A program made the position numbers and the translations under genes. A stretch of 64,000 nt of DNA. Source: Linum tenue. Lineage: Eukaryota > Streptophyta > Magnoliopsida > Malpighiales > Linaceae. Below are positions 48,301 through 57,513 of this stretch, in pieces (within the stretch, counting starts at the first letter, position 1; each line of letters opens with the position of its first letter). Under the pieces are notes generated by a model. That model saw only the letters and a program-made list of their open reading frames with translations, searched no databases and had not been told where the DNA came from. The DNA lies in the NCBI GenBank assembly GCA_946122785.1, contig CAMGYJ010000009.1, positions 5,238,937 to 5,302,936 on the forward strand. The letters run 5' to 3'.

Positions 48301-49503
48301 GATCCTCATCATTAAACAGAGCCTCTCTTGAGGACCAATCATCCATGTTCAAGCCTAAAACTCTTCATCCTTCACAACTCTAGAAGATTTAGCATGCTGC
48401 TCTGACTTACATAGGGAGGATGATGTTGTGCAATCTTGACAAGTTATTTTAGCCCATTCATTTTCATACCCATGTTCAGCGGAGTAGCTGTTAACTGGTG
48501 ACTCTAGAGGACTGGATATATTTTGATCTTTACCATTATTTCTACTATCTCCAGTCATATCATTTGCATTCTCAGATAACCTTTTGAGTAAGGAAGAGGT
48601 ATCAAGAAGACTGGAAACTGAAACTATAACGAAAAAAGTATCAAGGGGAAGTCAGGGAAAACGTGTTTTGACCTTCTGAGGACTCCTCAACCTCTAGTGA
48701 GGGCGAATTAACAAGAAGCTCTCTTATCCGCTTATATCCTCTACGTCTCACAACATTGGCAAGGTCACTTCTGCAAAATGCATAAATTTGGAAGAAATAA
48801 GCGCAAACAGATTGTTAAACTGATCGTCACAGAATTAGGAGTACTAATTTCACAATGCCAAAAAACGAAAAGACCAAGCAAAGGATGTGGAAGTAAAATG
48901 GAAACGACTAAGAATACACCAATGCTACAAGAATGCCACTTACCTACAAACTGATCTATCTCCTTCCTATTAGATAAAGATTGTGGAAATTCTAATCTTG
49001 ATCATTGCAAAAGGTAAACAAGACTTCCATGAATTTCGCAATCAATCGAACCCACCCAGAACCAAGAAACGCAAAGAAATGAAATCACCTCCCATTCTCC
49101 GTAAGCTCCTTTGTGGAGGGAACGTGGCCTTCTGGGAGCCCAAAAGCACACAAGAACTCGCGAATCTCGTTACGAAGCTCATCATTGCTCTTTGCCTTCT
49201 TTCTGCCCCGAAATAAATAAATCGCCAAACCAAAGATCAGGGAGAAAGAAGGAGAAAAGGAAACAAGAAGCTAGTGCTGAAAAGATTTCGCGGATGGAGA
49301 AAAAACCTGGGCGTTCTAACGGAGCAAGCGCAAACCAGTGAACGCTCGCGAGAAGAGAGGTGGTGGAGGTTGTGGCGGTGGTCATGGATACTCCAAGTGA
49401 GGCCATCGCAGTGCAGCAGAGATTGCTGTTGCTTAGTGAAGAAGAAGAGATTACGGGGAAGGAGCGACGGAAGAAAGCACTGGAACTGACAGAGTGTCGC
49501 CAT
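45351..49503 (-). CDS. PTST2/PTST3-like CBM48 protein (starch granule initiation)
   Basis: Sixteen exons on the minus strand: 49503-49307, 49202-49089, 48770-48673, 48623-48411, 48354-48223, 48140-48030, 47492-47408, 46978-46915, 46800-46750, 46671-46618, 46522-46403, 46240-46119, 46024-45971, 45877-45821, 45635-45584, 45455-45351, giving 542 residues. The N-terminus is basic and Leu/Phe/Ser-rich, like a plastid transit peptide. Then come [17 protein letters not shown] and [20 protein letters not shown], the family's conserved block. A Glu/Lys/Gln-rich coiled coil (about 280-400, [18 protein letters not shown]) follows, and a C-terminal CBM48 ([40 protein letters not shown]). In Arabidopsis such proteins bind malto-oligosaccharides and act with SS4 in granule initiation. 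Odd features are a 56-bp intron 4, weak donors at introns 1 and 5, and three tandem copies of one CBM48 exon. PTST3 fits slightly better than PTST2. Confidence 0.87.
45805..46180 (-). repeat. Tandem exon triplication inside the CBM48 region
   Basis: The 3' part of exon 12, all of exon 13 and all of exon 14 are copies of one unit. Each exon ends at the same place in the unit (46119, 45971, 45821), so the period is 148-150 bp. Intron sequence is duplicated too: AGAAGAGA(T/A)GGGA(T/A)CTAT-ACCTTGACTC recurs after each. The exons encode variants of K-I-M-x-P-SSDE-(D/N)I-ES. All are flanked by phase-2 introns, so any number of copies keeps frame. Confidence 0.88.
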
Positions 49504-50700
49504 GGAAGAATAACAGATTTTGCAGCTTGGAAGCGGAAGAGCAGTAAGATTTTTTCTGGGAGGGACGCTGGTGGAATTTGAAGTGATGATTCTGTGCCGG
49601 GAAAGAATGAAGTTGAGAACCCCTGACCTGAGCGATGGAGGGTCAGCGTATGTATGTATATGAGCAAATTCCACCAACGTCTGTGCTTCTGGTTAGTTTG
49701 GGCTTCAGATTCCAAGGCGTTGGGCTTTGGGTTAGTCACTAGGGCTGATGAAACCAATAAGGCTAGAATCCAAGGTGTTGGGCTTCTTATCGGTTACGAG
49801 TTTAACAAAATTAGCCCATTGCCATCTACAGAATCTGTGACATCCAATCCTATCCAGACAACTGGAATAATTTATTGATTTCTTTTCGGTAATTAGCGTT
49901 TTTCATTAATGCTTGCTCAATAATTTTTTTGATTGGATATGGGTTAATGGGAAAGATATATGTATAATGGCACTTAAAGTGTTCTTATCATACTAACACT
50001 CATAAAAATAATAGAGAAATAAAAATCAAAAGGAAAAGTCGCATTAATAAATTTATTATTTTTTATCAATGGAATTCCATATAAAAAAAATTATTTTAAA
50101 TTATGGATTTCAATTTTCTGTCGCCGAGAGCGAAAATTCCTATGAGTAAATGCATACTACCACTATAGCACTGTCATCTCAAATCTCAATGCATATTAGT
50201 ATTGGGCAAATGCATTCCAACAAACGTCGTGTCACAAGCGAGAGGGGCTATGCGCGTGAGCGAGAAGTCTATGGTCGCTAGTCCATAGATCCATGGACAT
50301 GACGAGAGGCCCATGGCCGCGAGATAATAAGTCCATAATGGTGAATGAGACGTCCATGGTTGTGAAGCAAGAGGCCATGCCATGAGGTCAAACCTCAAGG
50401 CCACGAGGATGCATGCCCGGAAATATGCTAAGTAATACAAAGGTTCATACCATGCGATCATGCCTCATGACCATGCAACAGGAACGAAGCGACCATGCAA
50501 CGGCGGATCCCGAACAGGTTAGAGCACTGGCCGTATTTAAAAAGCGGTAAAGAGGGTTGGGCCGTAACCCTAGAAACATTGAAATATATACCCAAAATCG
50601 AAAATTTACAAGTACTACTATACAAGTTTTGGATCCGTGGAGGGCTCGACTGTGACCCGAGGGCGACTCCCCTAGATCCACCGCTGGGACCATGTGGTCG
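49504..50700. other. Upstream flank of the PTST-like gene and spacer
   Basis: The first 150 bp or so hold its leader and promoter. From 50230 to 50420 phrases such as CCATGG-C-CGAGA and GTCCATGGTTGTGA recur loosely, like decayed minisatellite or LTR sequence. No gene was recognised. Confidence 0.35.
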
Positions 50701-50705
50701 TGAAC

Positions 50706-50817
50706 AGTGGCGGAGCCACACCATGCCAAGGTGGGTCCGCTGCACCACCTTGGCCAGCCTTCCAAATTCCAATACAGCAACGACCCGTCGGATATGGAGG
50801 AGATTTGAACGAGAGAC
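50706..50817. mobile_element. Truncated MITE end (GTGGCGGAGCC type)
   Basis: ACAGTGGCGGAGCCACACC with an internal GGTGGGTCCGCTGCACCACC resembles the MITE at 24271. It is cut off by the poly-T tract of the adjacent LINE fragment. Confidence 0.4.
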
Positions 50818-51012
50818 TTTTTTTTTACAACAACATTAGTTCATTAAATTAACAAACCAATGGAAGGTTACAGATAAAGGGCAAGCCCAATGAAGGTTCA
50901 ACAAAGAAAAACAATAGAGTTACAGCACAACACAAAATGCCCAAGAGGCACATACTAGCCCAGAAGAGAAGGACAGAAACCCTAAAAAAATTCCTTCATC
51001 CCACCGCACATA
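50818..51012 (-). mobile_element. LINE 3'-end fragment with poly(A)
   Basis: Read on the minus strand this is a non-coding tail (CTTGGGCATTTTGTG, then CCTTTATCTGTAACC and TTAATGAACTAATG) ending in a run of A (plus-strand T-run at 50818-50827). That is the look of a 5'-truncated plant LINE insertion. No endonuclease or reverse transcriptase remains. Its 5' limit is ill defined because the young LTR element was inserted right next to it. Confidence 0.5.
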
Positions 51013-51017
51013 CATCT

Positions 51018-51972
51018 TGATATGATCCCAATTGGATCAATCCACAATTCACAATTACTTGCCAAAGAGGTCATCTCAATTAACTTGAAGCATTCTGATT
51101 TTTGGTTAAGTGTTGAAACAGTTTCAGGTAGCCTACTTTGGAAGCTTGTATCTCACAAATGGCTCAATGGAAACTGGAGATCAAGGGTTTGTTTTGCAGA
51201 TAAAGTTGCCATGTTTCCAATGGTATGCGTTTTGGATTCAGATGATGTCATTAAGGTTATTTTCCAAGGCCTCAAAGTTGCTACCTCAAAACTGGAAAAC
51301 TGCCAGAAAATGGTAAAGTCTGGAAACTGTTTTGTGAAGCCTACTTTGGAGCTTGATTCGAGGAGTATGGATCTGATTCAAGTCCAAAGGCTTCCACAAC
51401 ATGAAACTAGGTATGTTTGTGAACAAAGGGAAGGAATTGGATGAAGAATTGGAGTTCGGGAAGGCCTCGAACAAAAGGCGCGAAGTTAGTACGAAAGCTG
51501 CCTTTTGACTGTTTTGCGGGCAGATTACTTGTGCGCCAAGAAAGGAAGTTTATGGCCGAATTTTGAGTCCTTTTTAGAGTTTGTTTTTACCTTAATTGTT
51601 TCCTTGTTCATCTAGATTTGTATTAGGTTTTATTGGCTATAAATAGCCCTCCATTTACGTTGTAAAAACAGAAGACTTTGATTAATCGAAATTGAGAACC
51701 GTTTGGTTTGTGCAAGTTGCGACTTGTTTTGGGTTTGGTGGATTCCAAACTTGCTGAGCTTGTGTATCGATTGAATAGTCACTTCAATCGTGGTCGAGCA
51801 ACTACCCTTTTATACCAATCGAGCTATCCCCAGGTGTGGATTTGTCCTTTTGGTTCCGTTTTATCCAAGTTCGTATTAAGAACGCTTCGTTCTTGATTCG
51901 AGCTCAATCGATTCTTCGATTGAGTCGTTAGCTGCGTGACTTTGATAACATACACCCCCTAGGGGCGTATTA
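51018..51972 (+). repeat. 5' LTR
   Basis: Starts TGATATGATCCCAATTGG and ends GGGGCGTATTA, a TG...TA terminus instead of TG...CA. A TATA box (CTATAAATA) lies at 51637-51645. The U3 part is open for 140 codons from 51022. Confidence 0.95.
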
Positions 51973-51974
51973 AG

Positions 51975-51986
51975 TGGTATCAGAGC
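51975..51986 (+). other. Primer-binding site
   Basis: TGGTATCAGAGC, complementary to the 3' end of plant initiator-methionine tRNA, begins two bases after the 5' LTR. Confidence 0.9.
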
Positions 51987-52074
51987 CCCGTTCTACACAA
52001 GGGCGAAGGAGAAGAAGAAATCGACTGTTTTGGTACAAGCAAATTCGAGTTCAAACAGGGCAGCCCCTGTTTCA

Positions 52075-53090
52075 GGGAATGGATCAGGTCAGTAACCTTA
52101 TGGTGAGTAACCATGAGTAACCCGTCCACATCAGCATGACATCAGCATCCTCTCTCTCATGGAAAGCCTTTAATTTTTCCCTTTTTAATCTTTGACGGAC
52201 GATTTCTCGCTCATTTTAAGTCGAAATTTAATTTTTTTTGCACAGTTAGATCTATTTAATTGTGCTCTTCAAAATGATATCCACTTTAATATATTTTTCG
52301 AACAAAAAAAATTGACCCATTTTTTACCAGCCTATACCATATGGTATTGACTAGTATTGAAATAAAAGCATACCTATGTTTTGAAAAACGTATCATGGTG
52401 GTATGAACAAACCAATACTGTAGGATGGTTGAATACATGATAGTAGAAGTATATTAATTGTAATTTACGACTTTTAACATTGTATACCACACAATACCAC
52501 CCCGTACCAGGGTGATATTGTATGGTATTGTGTGGTATTTTTTGGTCCTGTAATTTTTTCACCCAGAAATTTGTAGATCCAATAGATCATGATGAACTCG
52601 TCCCTTCTGTGCAAACGTTTTCAAAAACGAATTAAAAACGAAGAAGATACCATACAATACCACCCCGTACCAGGGTGGTATTGCATGGTATTGTGTGGTA
52701 TTTTTTGGTCCTGTAATTTGTTCACCTAGAAATTTGTAGATCCAGTAGATCATGATGAACTCATCCCTGCTGTGCAAACGTTTTCAAAAACGAATTAAAA
52801 ACGAAGAAGATACCATATGGTATGCAGTTGGTACCGAGAGGCCAGAATTTTTTTTTCCTAAAAAAATATTGAAAATTGATCTCATTTTGTAGAGCACGGT
52901 GAACTCGTTCCATCTGTGTAAAAAAAAATTAAAATCCGAGTTAAAACGAAAAAGATATAAGTCAATTAATAAAGCTAGTGAAAATAAAAATAGTCTTTAA
53001 TTCTCCATCCTTAGATCTGGATTCTCTAAATGAAGGGTCCAGATTTGGTTATTGATGGGTGCATAACCATGGGTTATGCACCCTATCTTG
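52075..53090. mobile_element. Insertion of unknown class in the LTR element leader
   Basis: About 1 kb of AT-rich non-coding DNA is bracketed by a perfect 13-bp direct repeat, AGCCCCTGTTTCA (52062-52074 and 53091-53103). Inside are ATACCAC/GTGGTAT inverted motifs, a 163-bp tandem duplication and an internal palindrome GGTGCATAACCATGGGTTATGCACC near 53060. Similar non-coding phrases occur at 25100-25560. The 13-bp repeat fits a target duplication, but terminal inverted repeats or a poly(A) tail were not found. Confidence 0.5.
52490..52815. repeat. 163-bp tandem duplication
   Basis: Two adjacent units starting ACAATACCACCCCGTACCAG (52491 and 52654) share GGTATTTTTTGGTCCTGTAA and AAACGTTTTCAAAAACGAAT with only a few differences. 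Confidence 0.85.
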
Positions 53091-53136
53091 AGCCCCTGTT
53101 TCATAAGTTCCAGCAGCTGTTTCTTGTGGAATCGCT

Positions 53137-54009
53137 ATGGAAAACTCCATTCGAGCAAAGGAGTTGGTAGAAGGCAGTAAGGAGGAGGAGCAGTCACGAA
53201 ATTTTGGCAAAGAAACGCCTCCAGCAGTCGTCATTAAACATCGTGAGTCCGACGAACAAAGAGATCATCTCTTTCACACACGATGCAACATCAATGGCAA
53301 GTTAGCTTCGTTGGTGATCGATGGAGGGAGTTGCGCGAATTTGATCAGTACGTATGCCGTAGAAAAGCTTGAATTGAAAACCCAGAAGCACCCTAAACCT
53401 TATCATCTCACATGGCTCAACGAACATGGAGACGTGAAGGTCAACAAACAAGCGCAAATCGAATTCCACATTGGTAAGTATTCGGATTTTGTGCTTTGTG
53501 ACGTAGTTCCAATGCAAAACGTCCATATTCTTTTGGGTAGACCTTGGCAATTTGACAGAAGGGTTATCCATGATGGCTGGGAGAACACATATAAGTTTAA
53601 ACATGAGGGCAAGAAGATCAAATTGAAGCCTATGTCCCCCGATGCAGTTTTTGCGGATTTAAAACAGATGGAGGAGAATCGAAACAAGGAAAAAGAATCT
53701 AGAGCTCAGTTGTGGGTTCAAAGGCGTGTTGGGTTCAATTTCATGAGCTTCAGAAAGCTGCAGAAGGGAGTTACAGAATCGAAACCACCAGCCTGCAACA
53801 ACCCCTGTTTTGTGACGACAAAACAGAATTTGAATACGGTCGATTTTTTCGTGGCGATTGAAGGCAGCTCGCATCCATTCACCACCTCAAACACCTTCAA
53901 AACTATCCCAGGAGTGTATTTTCAAACGAAATTCTGGCCAAAGGAGCTTCAACTTAAAGGGCCCAAGTCGAAATTGCTGCTGCAACTCTGTTCGGCGACA
54001 TCAATATAG
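53137..54009 (+). CDS. Retropepsin-type region of the LTR element (ORF 1)
   Basis: 290 codons. Residues about 50-165 form a Ty3/Gypsy aspartic protease-like domain: NINGKLASLVIDGGSCANLI with catalytic-site DGG, as in many plant Gypsy elements, then VVPMQNVHILLGRPWQFDRR. The N-terminal 45 residues are short and acidic, and the gag one would expect upstream is absent; the leader there is occupied by the 1-kb insertion. The frame closes with TAG at 54007-54009, and the next ORF continues in the same frame. Whether the protein is made is unknown. Confidence 0.75.
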   Translation: MENSIRAKELVEGSKEEEQSRNFGKETPPAVVIKHRESDEQRDHLFHTRCNINGKLASLVIDGGSCANLISTYAVEKLELKTQKHPKPYHLTWLNEHGDVKVNKQAQIEFHIGKYSDFVLCDVVPMQNVHILLGRPWQFDRRVIHDGWENTYKFKHEGKKIKLKPMSPDAVFADLKQMEENRNKEKESRAQLWVQRRVGFNFMSFRKLQKGVTESKPPACNNPCFVTTKQNLNTVDFFVAIEGSSHPFTTSNTFKTIPGVYFQTKFWPKELQLKGPKSKLLLQLCSATSI

Positions 54010-54012
54010 AGC

Positions 54013-55449
54013 ATGAGAGAGGGCCAATGGGGTGGAACACTGGAAGGCGATCCGAAATTAACCACTGCTTCTGAATTGTTACATGTGGATTCGAGAAGCT
54101 CTCTGTACCATTGGATTCGATCTAGTTGCCCTAATTTGCAGAACCCAGGTCGAGTTCCTCCGCCTCTGCAAACGGTCGAACATGGCAAGCAAATGGCTGA
54201 ATTGGTTGGGGCCGTGGAGGAAGAGTCGAGCTCAAGCAATTGCGCCAAAACGTTTGCCAACACACCACGAATGAGTTCGATGGAAGTAATTGCCCCGATT
54301 CCAGCTTTAACAAAGAACCCGATTCAAGCTGAAGTCCCTCTGAATACAAAAAAATACGAAGAGGAAATTGGTGAATTGGTCGAGGAGATCAAGGTTGATT
54401 CGAACCCAATGGAGCCTGTAGACGAGTTCGTGGAGGTCCCAGGACGGTCTGGGACGGAACAATTGGTCTCGGAGAAGTCGGAATCAAAAACGCCCAATTT
54501 AAGTTTGGGGTCGCCGGAAACTGGGTATTGCTTGCCGGAAACTGGGTTTCCTTCGCCGGATTCTGGAATTTTCGAAATTCCCGATGGCGGGAAAAGCGGG
54601 AGACGCGATTGGGATAGATTCGGGCAGAATCGAAGCTGGGTAATGGTTGGAATCGACTCCTGCAAGCCCGGTAAATCGATTTCAAGCAATGAATTGGAGC
54701 GAGAAGGTGATAAGAAGAAATCCCCAATTTGGGAGCTCTCGCCGGAGTTCTCGCCGGCGCCGGATTCTGGAAAAATTCAAGGAAGAGTTCTGGGTTTGTT
54801 TGAGCATGTTGTCTGCGTGGGAAAGGTCCATTGGAGTCCCACGAACGTCATGGAACTTAAATCGTGGAAGACAGCGACCAATTCGCGAATTAAAGTTTTG
54901 AAGTTCGACATTGCAAGTTCGAGGTACCTATTTCGTGACTCGATTTGGGAGGAATTTTGTGACGATTTTGACAAAATAAAGCTTCAAGCTTTGAGGTCAA
55001 AGCTTTTTGAAGAGGGGGAGCCTGATATGATCCCAATTGGATCAATCCACAATTCACAATTACTTGCCAAAGAGGTCATCTCAATTAACTTGAAGCATTC
55101 TGATTTTTGGTTAAGTGTTGAAACAGTTTCAGGTAGCCTACTTTGGAAGCTTGTATCTCACAAATGGCTCAATGGAAATTGGAGATCAAGGGTTTGTTTT
55201 GCAGATAAAGTTGCCATGTTTCCAATGGTATGCGTTTTGGATTCAGATGATGTCATTAAGGTTATTTTCCAAGGCCTCAAAGTTGCTACCTCAAAACTGG
55301 AAAACTGCCAGAAAATGGTAAAGTCTGGAAACTGTTTTGTGAAGCCTACTTTGGAGCTTGATTCGAGGAGTATGGATCTTATTCAAGTCCAAAGGCTTCC
55401 ACAACATGAAACTAGGTATGTTTGTGAACAAAGGGAAGGAATTGGATGA
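54013..55449 (+). CDS. LTR element ORF 2, running into the 3' LTR
   Basis: 478 codons in the same frame as ORF 1 and separated from it by one TAG codon. I recognise no polymerase, RNase H or integrase motif. The N-terminal two thirds is acidic and Ser/Glu/Pro-rich, with repeats of the type PETG-P. A more ordered stretch (about 275-335, LKSWKTATNSRIKVLKFDIA, then RDSIWEEFCDDFDKIKLQAL) precedes the polypurine tract. The last 140 or so residues are encoded by the LTR U3. Function is unknown. Confidence 0.55.
   Translation: MREGQWGGTLEGDPKLTTASELLHVDSRSSLYHWIRSSCPNLQNPGRVPPPLQTVEHGKQMAELVGAVEEESSSSNCAKTFANTPRMSSMEVIAPIPALTKNPIQAEVPLNTKKYEEEIGELVEEIKVDSNPMEPVDEFVEVPGRSGTEQLVSEKSESKTPNLSLGSPETGYCLPETGFPSPDSGIFEIPDGGKSGRRDWDRFGQNRSWVMVGIDSCKPGKSISSNELEREGDKKKSPIWELSPEFSPAPDSGKIQGRVLGLFEHVVCVGKVHWSPTNVMELKSWKTATNSRIKVLKFDIASSRYLFRDSIWEEFCDDFDKIKLQALRSKLFEEGEPDMIPIGSIHNSQLLAKEVISINLKHSDFWLSVETVSGSLLWKLVSHKWLNGNWRSRVCFADKVAMFPMVCVLDSDDVIKVIFQGLKVATSKLENCQKMVKSGNCFVKPTLELDSRSMDLIQVQRLPQHETRYVCEQREGIG
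55009..55020 (+). other. Polypurine tract
   Basis: GAAGAGGGGGAG directly before the 3' LTR (two bases apart), the expected plus-strand primer site. Confidence 0.85.
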
Positions 55450-55977
55450 AGAATTGGAGTTCGGGAAGGCCTCGAACAAAAGGCGCGAAGTTAGTACGAA
55501 AGCTGCCTTTTGACTATTTTGCGGGCAGATTACTTGTGCGCCAAGAAAGGAAGTTTATGGCCGAATTTTGAGTCCTTTTTAGAGTTTGTTTTTACCTTAA
55601 TTGTTTCCTTGTTCATCTAGATTTGTATTAGGTTTTGTTGGCTATAAATAGCCCTCCATTTACGTTGTAAAAACAGAAGACTTTGATTAATCGAAATTGA
55701 GAACCGTTTGGTTTGTGCAAGTTGCGACTTGTTTTGGGTTTGGTGGATTCCAAACTTGCTGAGCTTGTGTATCGATTGAATAGTCACTTCAATCGTGGTC
55801 GAGCAACTACCCTTTTATACCAATCGAGCTATCCCCAGGTGTGGATTTGTCCTTTTGGTTCCGTTTTATCCAAGTTCGTATTAAGAACGCTTCGTTCTTG
55901 ATTCGAGCTCAATCGATTCTTCGATTGAGTCGTTAGCTGCGTGACTTTGATAACATACACCCCCTAGGGGCGTATTA
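55023..55977 (+). repeat. 3' LTR
   Basis: Same length as the 5' LTR. By eye it differs at four positions, all substitutions (near 55180, 55380, 55517 and 55638). A TATA box lies at about 55642. Confidence 0.95.
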
Positions 55978-56520
55978 CATCTTTTGCATTTTCTAACCTC
56001 ATAACACTATTAGCTATATCATCAGCTAAAGCATTATAGATCCAGCATCTTATAGTACCATTGCATCGAAGCCATGATTGATAAAGCGGATCTGTTACTT
56101 CAGTAACTGGTATTTCACCACTAATGAAGGAGACCTTGTTCTTTGTGGCCAGAGCCACTAGCATAACTTGACTCCAGGTATGATAGTTGCCATCCACTAG
56201 CTTGATACCGATGATGGTGGACATTGCTCCATCTTGAGGAGGTAAGAAGTAGGGATTGAGGTATGGGTCGTCATATTGGGGGAAAGAAGGCCCTTTCCCT
56301 GATTTCGTGGTAGTACTATCTTCACAGAGTTGTCTCCCTTTTCTCCAGACATGATTCAAAATCGATTTTGGGAAGAAAGAAATAGAAAGGAAGAAGAATG
56401 TGCTAATGGGTTTGGAAACCCTAGCTGCACTAAGATGAGCAACCAGGCTCTGATGCCATGAGAATAATAAGATATCTGTGGGAAATGCTCGTGTTGAGCC
56501 TTTCATTCATCAAGCAATTG
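55978..56520 (-). pseudogene. Copia gag N-terminal fragment, cut by the LTR element
   Basis: The minus-strand frame reads DDPYLNPYFLPPQDGAMSTI, then IGIKLVDGNYHTWSQVMLVA, SFISGEIPV, LYQSWLRCNGTIRCWIYNAL and SVMRLENAKDV. This is the conserved opening of plant Copia gag. TGATGCCATGAG near 56451 is, on the minus strand, a TGGCATCAGAGC-like primer-binding site, so the Copia 5' LTR should lie just beyond 56465. The reading frame is lost at the CATCT target site of the young LTR element and does not resume as Copia at 51012. Confidence 0.85.
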
Positions 56521-57505
56521 CCTTATATATGTACATAGAAGAACATCTACCTACTGGGTAAAACGACTTCTTACAAAAGAATTTAACTACACTAATCAGC
56601 TATGGACACGTGTAAAGAGAAACAGTAAAAACATCAAACAAAATACTATCTACCACACGACATCGTTTGGCTCTGCTTCATTTTCTTCTTCGTATCACTT
56701 TCTGGATTATGAGCTGAGCCTGTGTTCTTCATTGCAGCTTCACTGCAGATTGTATCATCTAGTTCATCATGGTTCTTTGTTAGTGAGCAAGCGAAATTTG
56801 TTCGCCGAAAGTAGAGGACCGACGAAGAAGAGACTAGAATGATTGTTTGAGGGTTCGTGAGATTAATGATCGGCGGTGGAATTGGTGGAGGAGGAAGAGA
56901 AAGAAGGGGAAGATAGATACAGATCTGGTGAGGGAGAGGGGGAACATGGTAGATCTATCAAAGAAGAAGGGGGAATTTTCAAAGGGAAAAAGGGTTCGAG
57001 CAAGGGAAACACATGCAAAGCAGTAATTTTTTTTATCTGATTTGGGCAAATCCGTTTCACAACAAAAAATGAAAAACTCAACTAAACTCTTTTTTTCTTC
57101 TTGGTTTCCACAATTGTTAAGAACACAGCAGAAAACAAAGACAAGCAACAATAGTAAATATGTCTTTGATGTCCAAAAAAACCAAACAACTGATGCCTGC
57201 ATCAAGTTTTTATCATTTTTCTTTACAAGTAGTCATAGTTGTAGTCTAGAGCTCTCATTGAACCTCCATAGGAATAGAAGTAATTTAATTTGGTTTTCAT
57301 TCGAAAAAGCACATCAATCAAACATCCTCACTCGAATTTTATTTGAAGAGATGTAGCCTATCTTAGTAATTGTTGTCCAAAACAATCAAGTTGCATTCAA
57401 TTCAACACGAGTTTTCACACTTTGAAGCAGTTAAACTTGCCAAACAAATGATCGAGGCATCGACACGACAACCATTCTTTTAGTAAAAGAGTAAAGCTAC
57501 TCACA
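56521..57505. other. Copia LTR-side DNA and spacer
   Basis: The first few hundred bases probably belong to the LTR of the Copia fragment; no partner was found. Frames around 56834-57205 have no recognisable domain. Confidence 0.35.
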
Positions 57506-57513
57506 ATCTCAAT

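Larger units (their letters stand above)
51018..55977 (+). mobile_element. Young non-autonomous LTR retrotransposon (Ty3/Gypsy type)
   Basis: Two 955-bp LTRs (51018-51972 and 55023-55977) flank 3050 bp of internal DNA. A CATCT duplication flanks the whole element (51013-51017 and 55978-55982). A primer-binding site matching initiator-methionine tRNA follows the 5' LTR, and a polypurine tract precedes the 3' LTR. The LTRs differ at about four sites by eye, so the insertion is recent. The interior encodes a retropepsin-type region but no reverse transcriptase, RNase H, integrase or recognisable gag. Movement would need enzymes supplied by another element. Confidence 0.95.

Noticed and set aside
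49182..49757. 191-codon minus-strand frame overlapping the first PTST-like exons
   Set aside because: It reads a different frame from the conserved [13 protein letters not shown] block and crosses two introns.
51022..51444. Stand-alone 140-codon gene
   Set aside because: It is the U3 copy of the end of the LTR element's second ORF, not an independent host gene.
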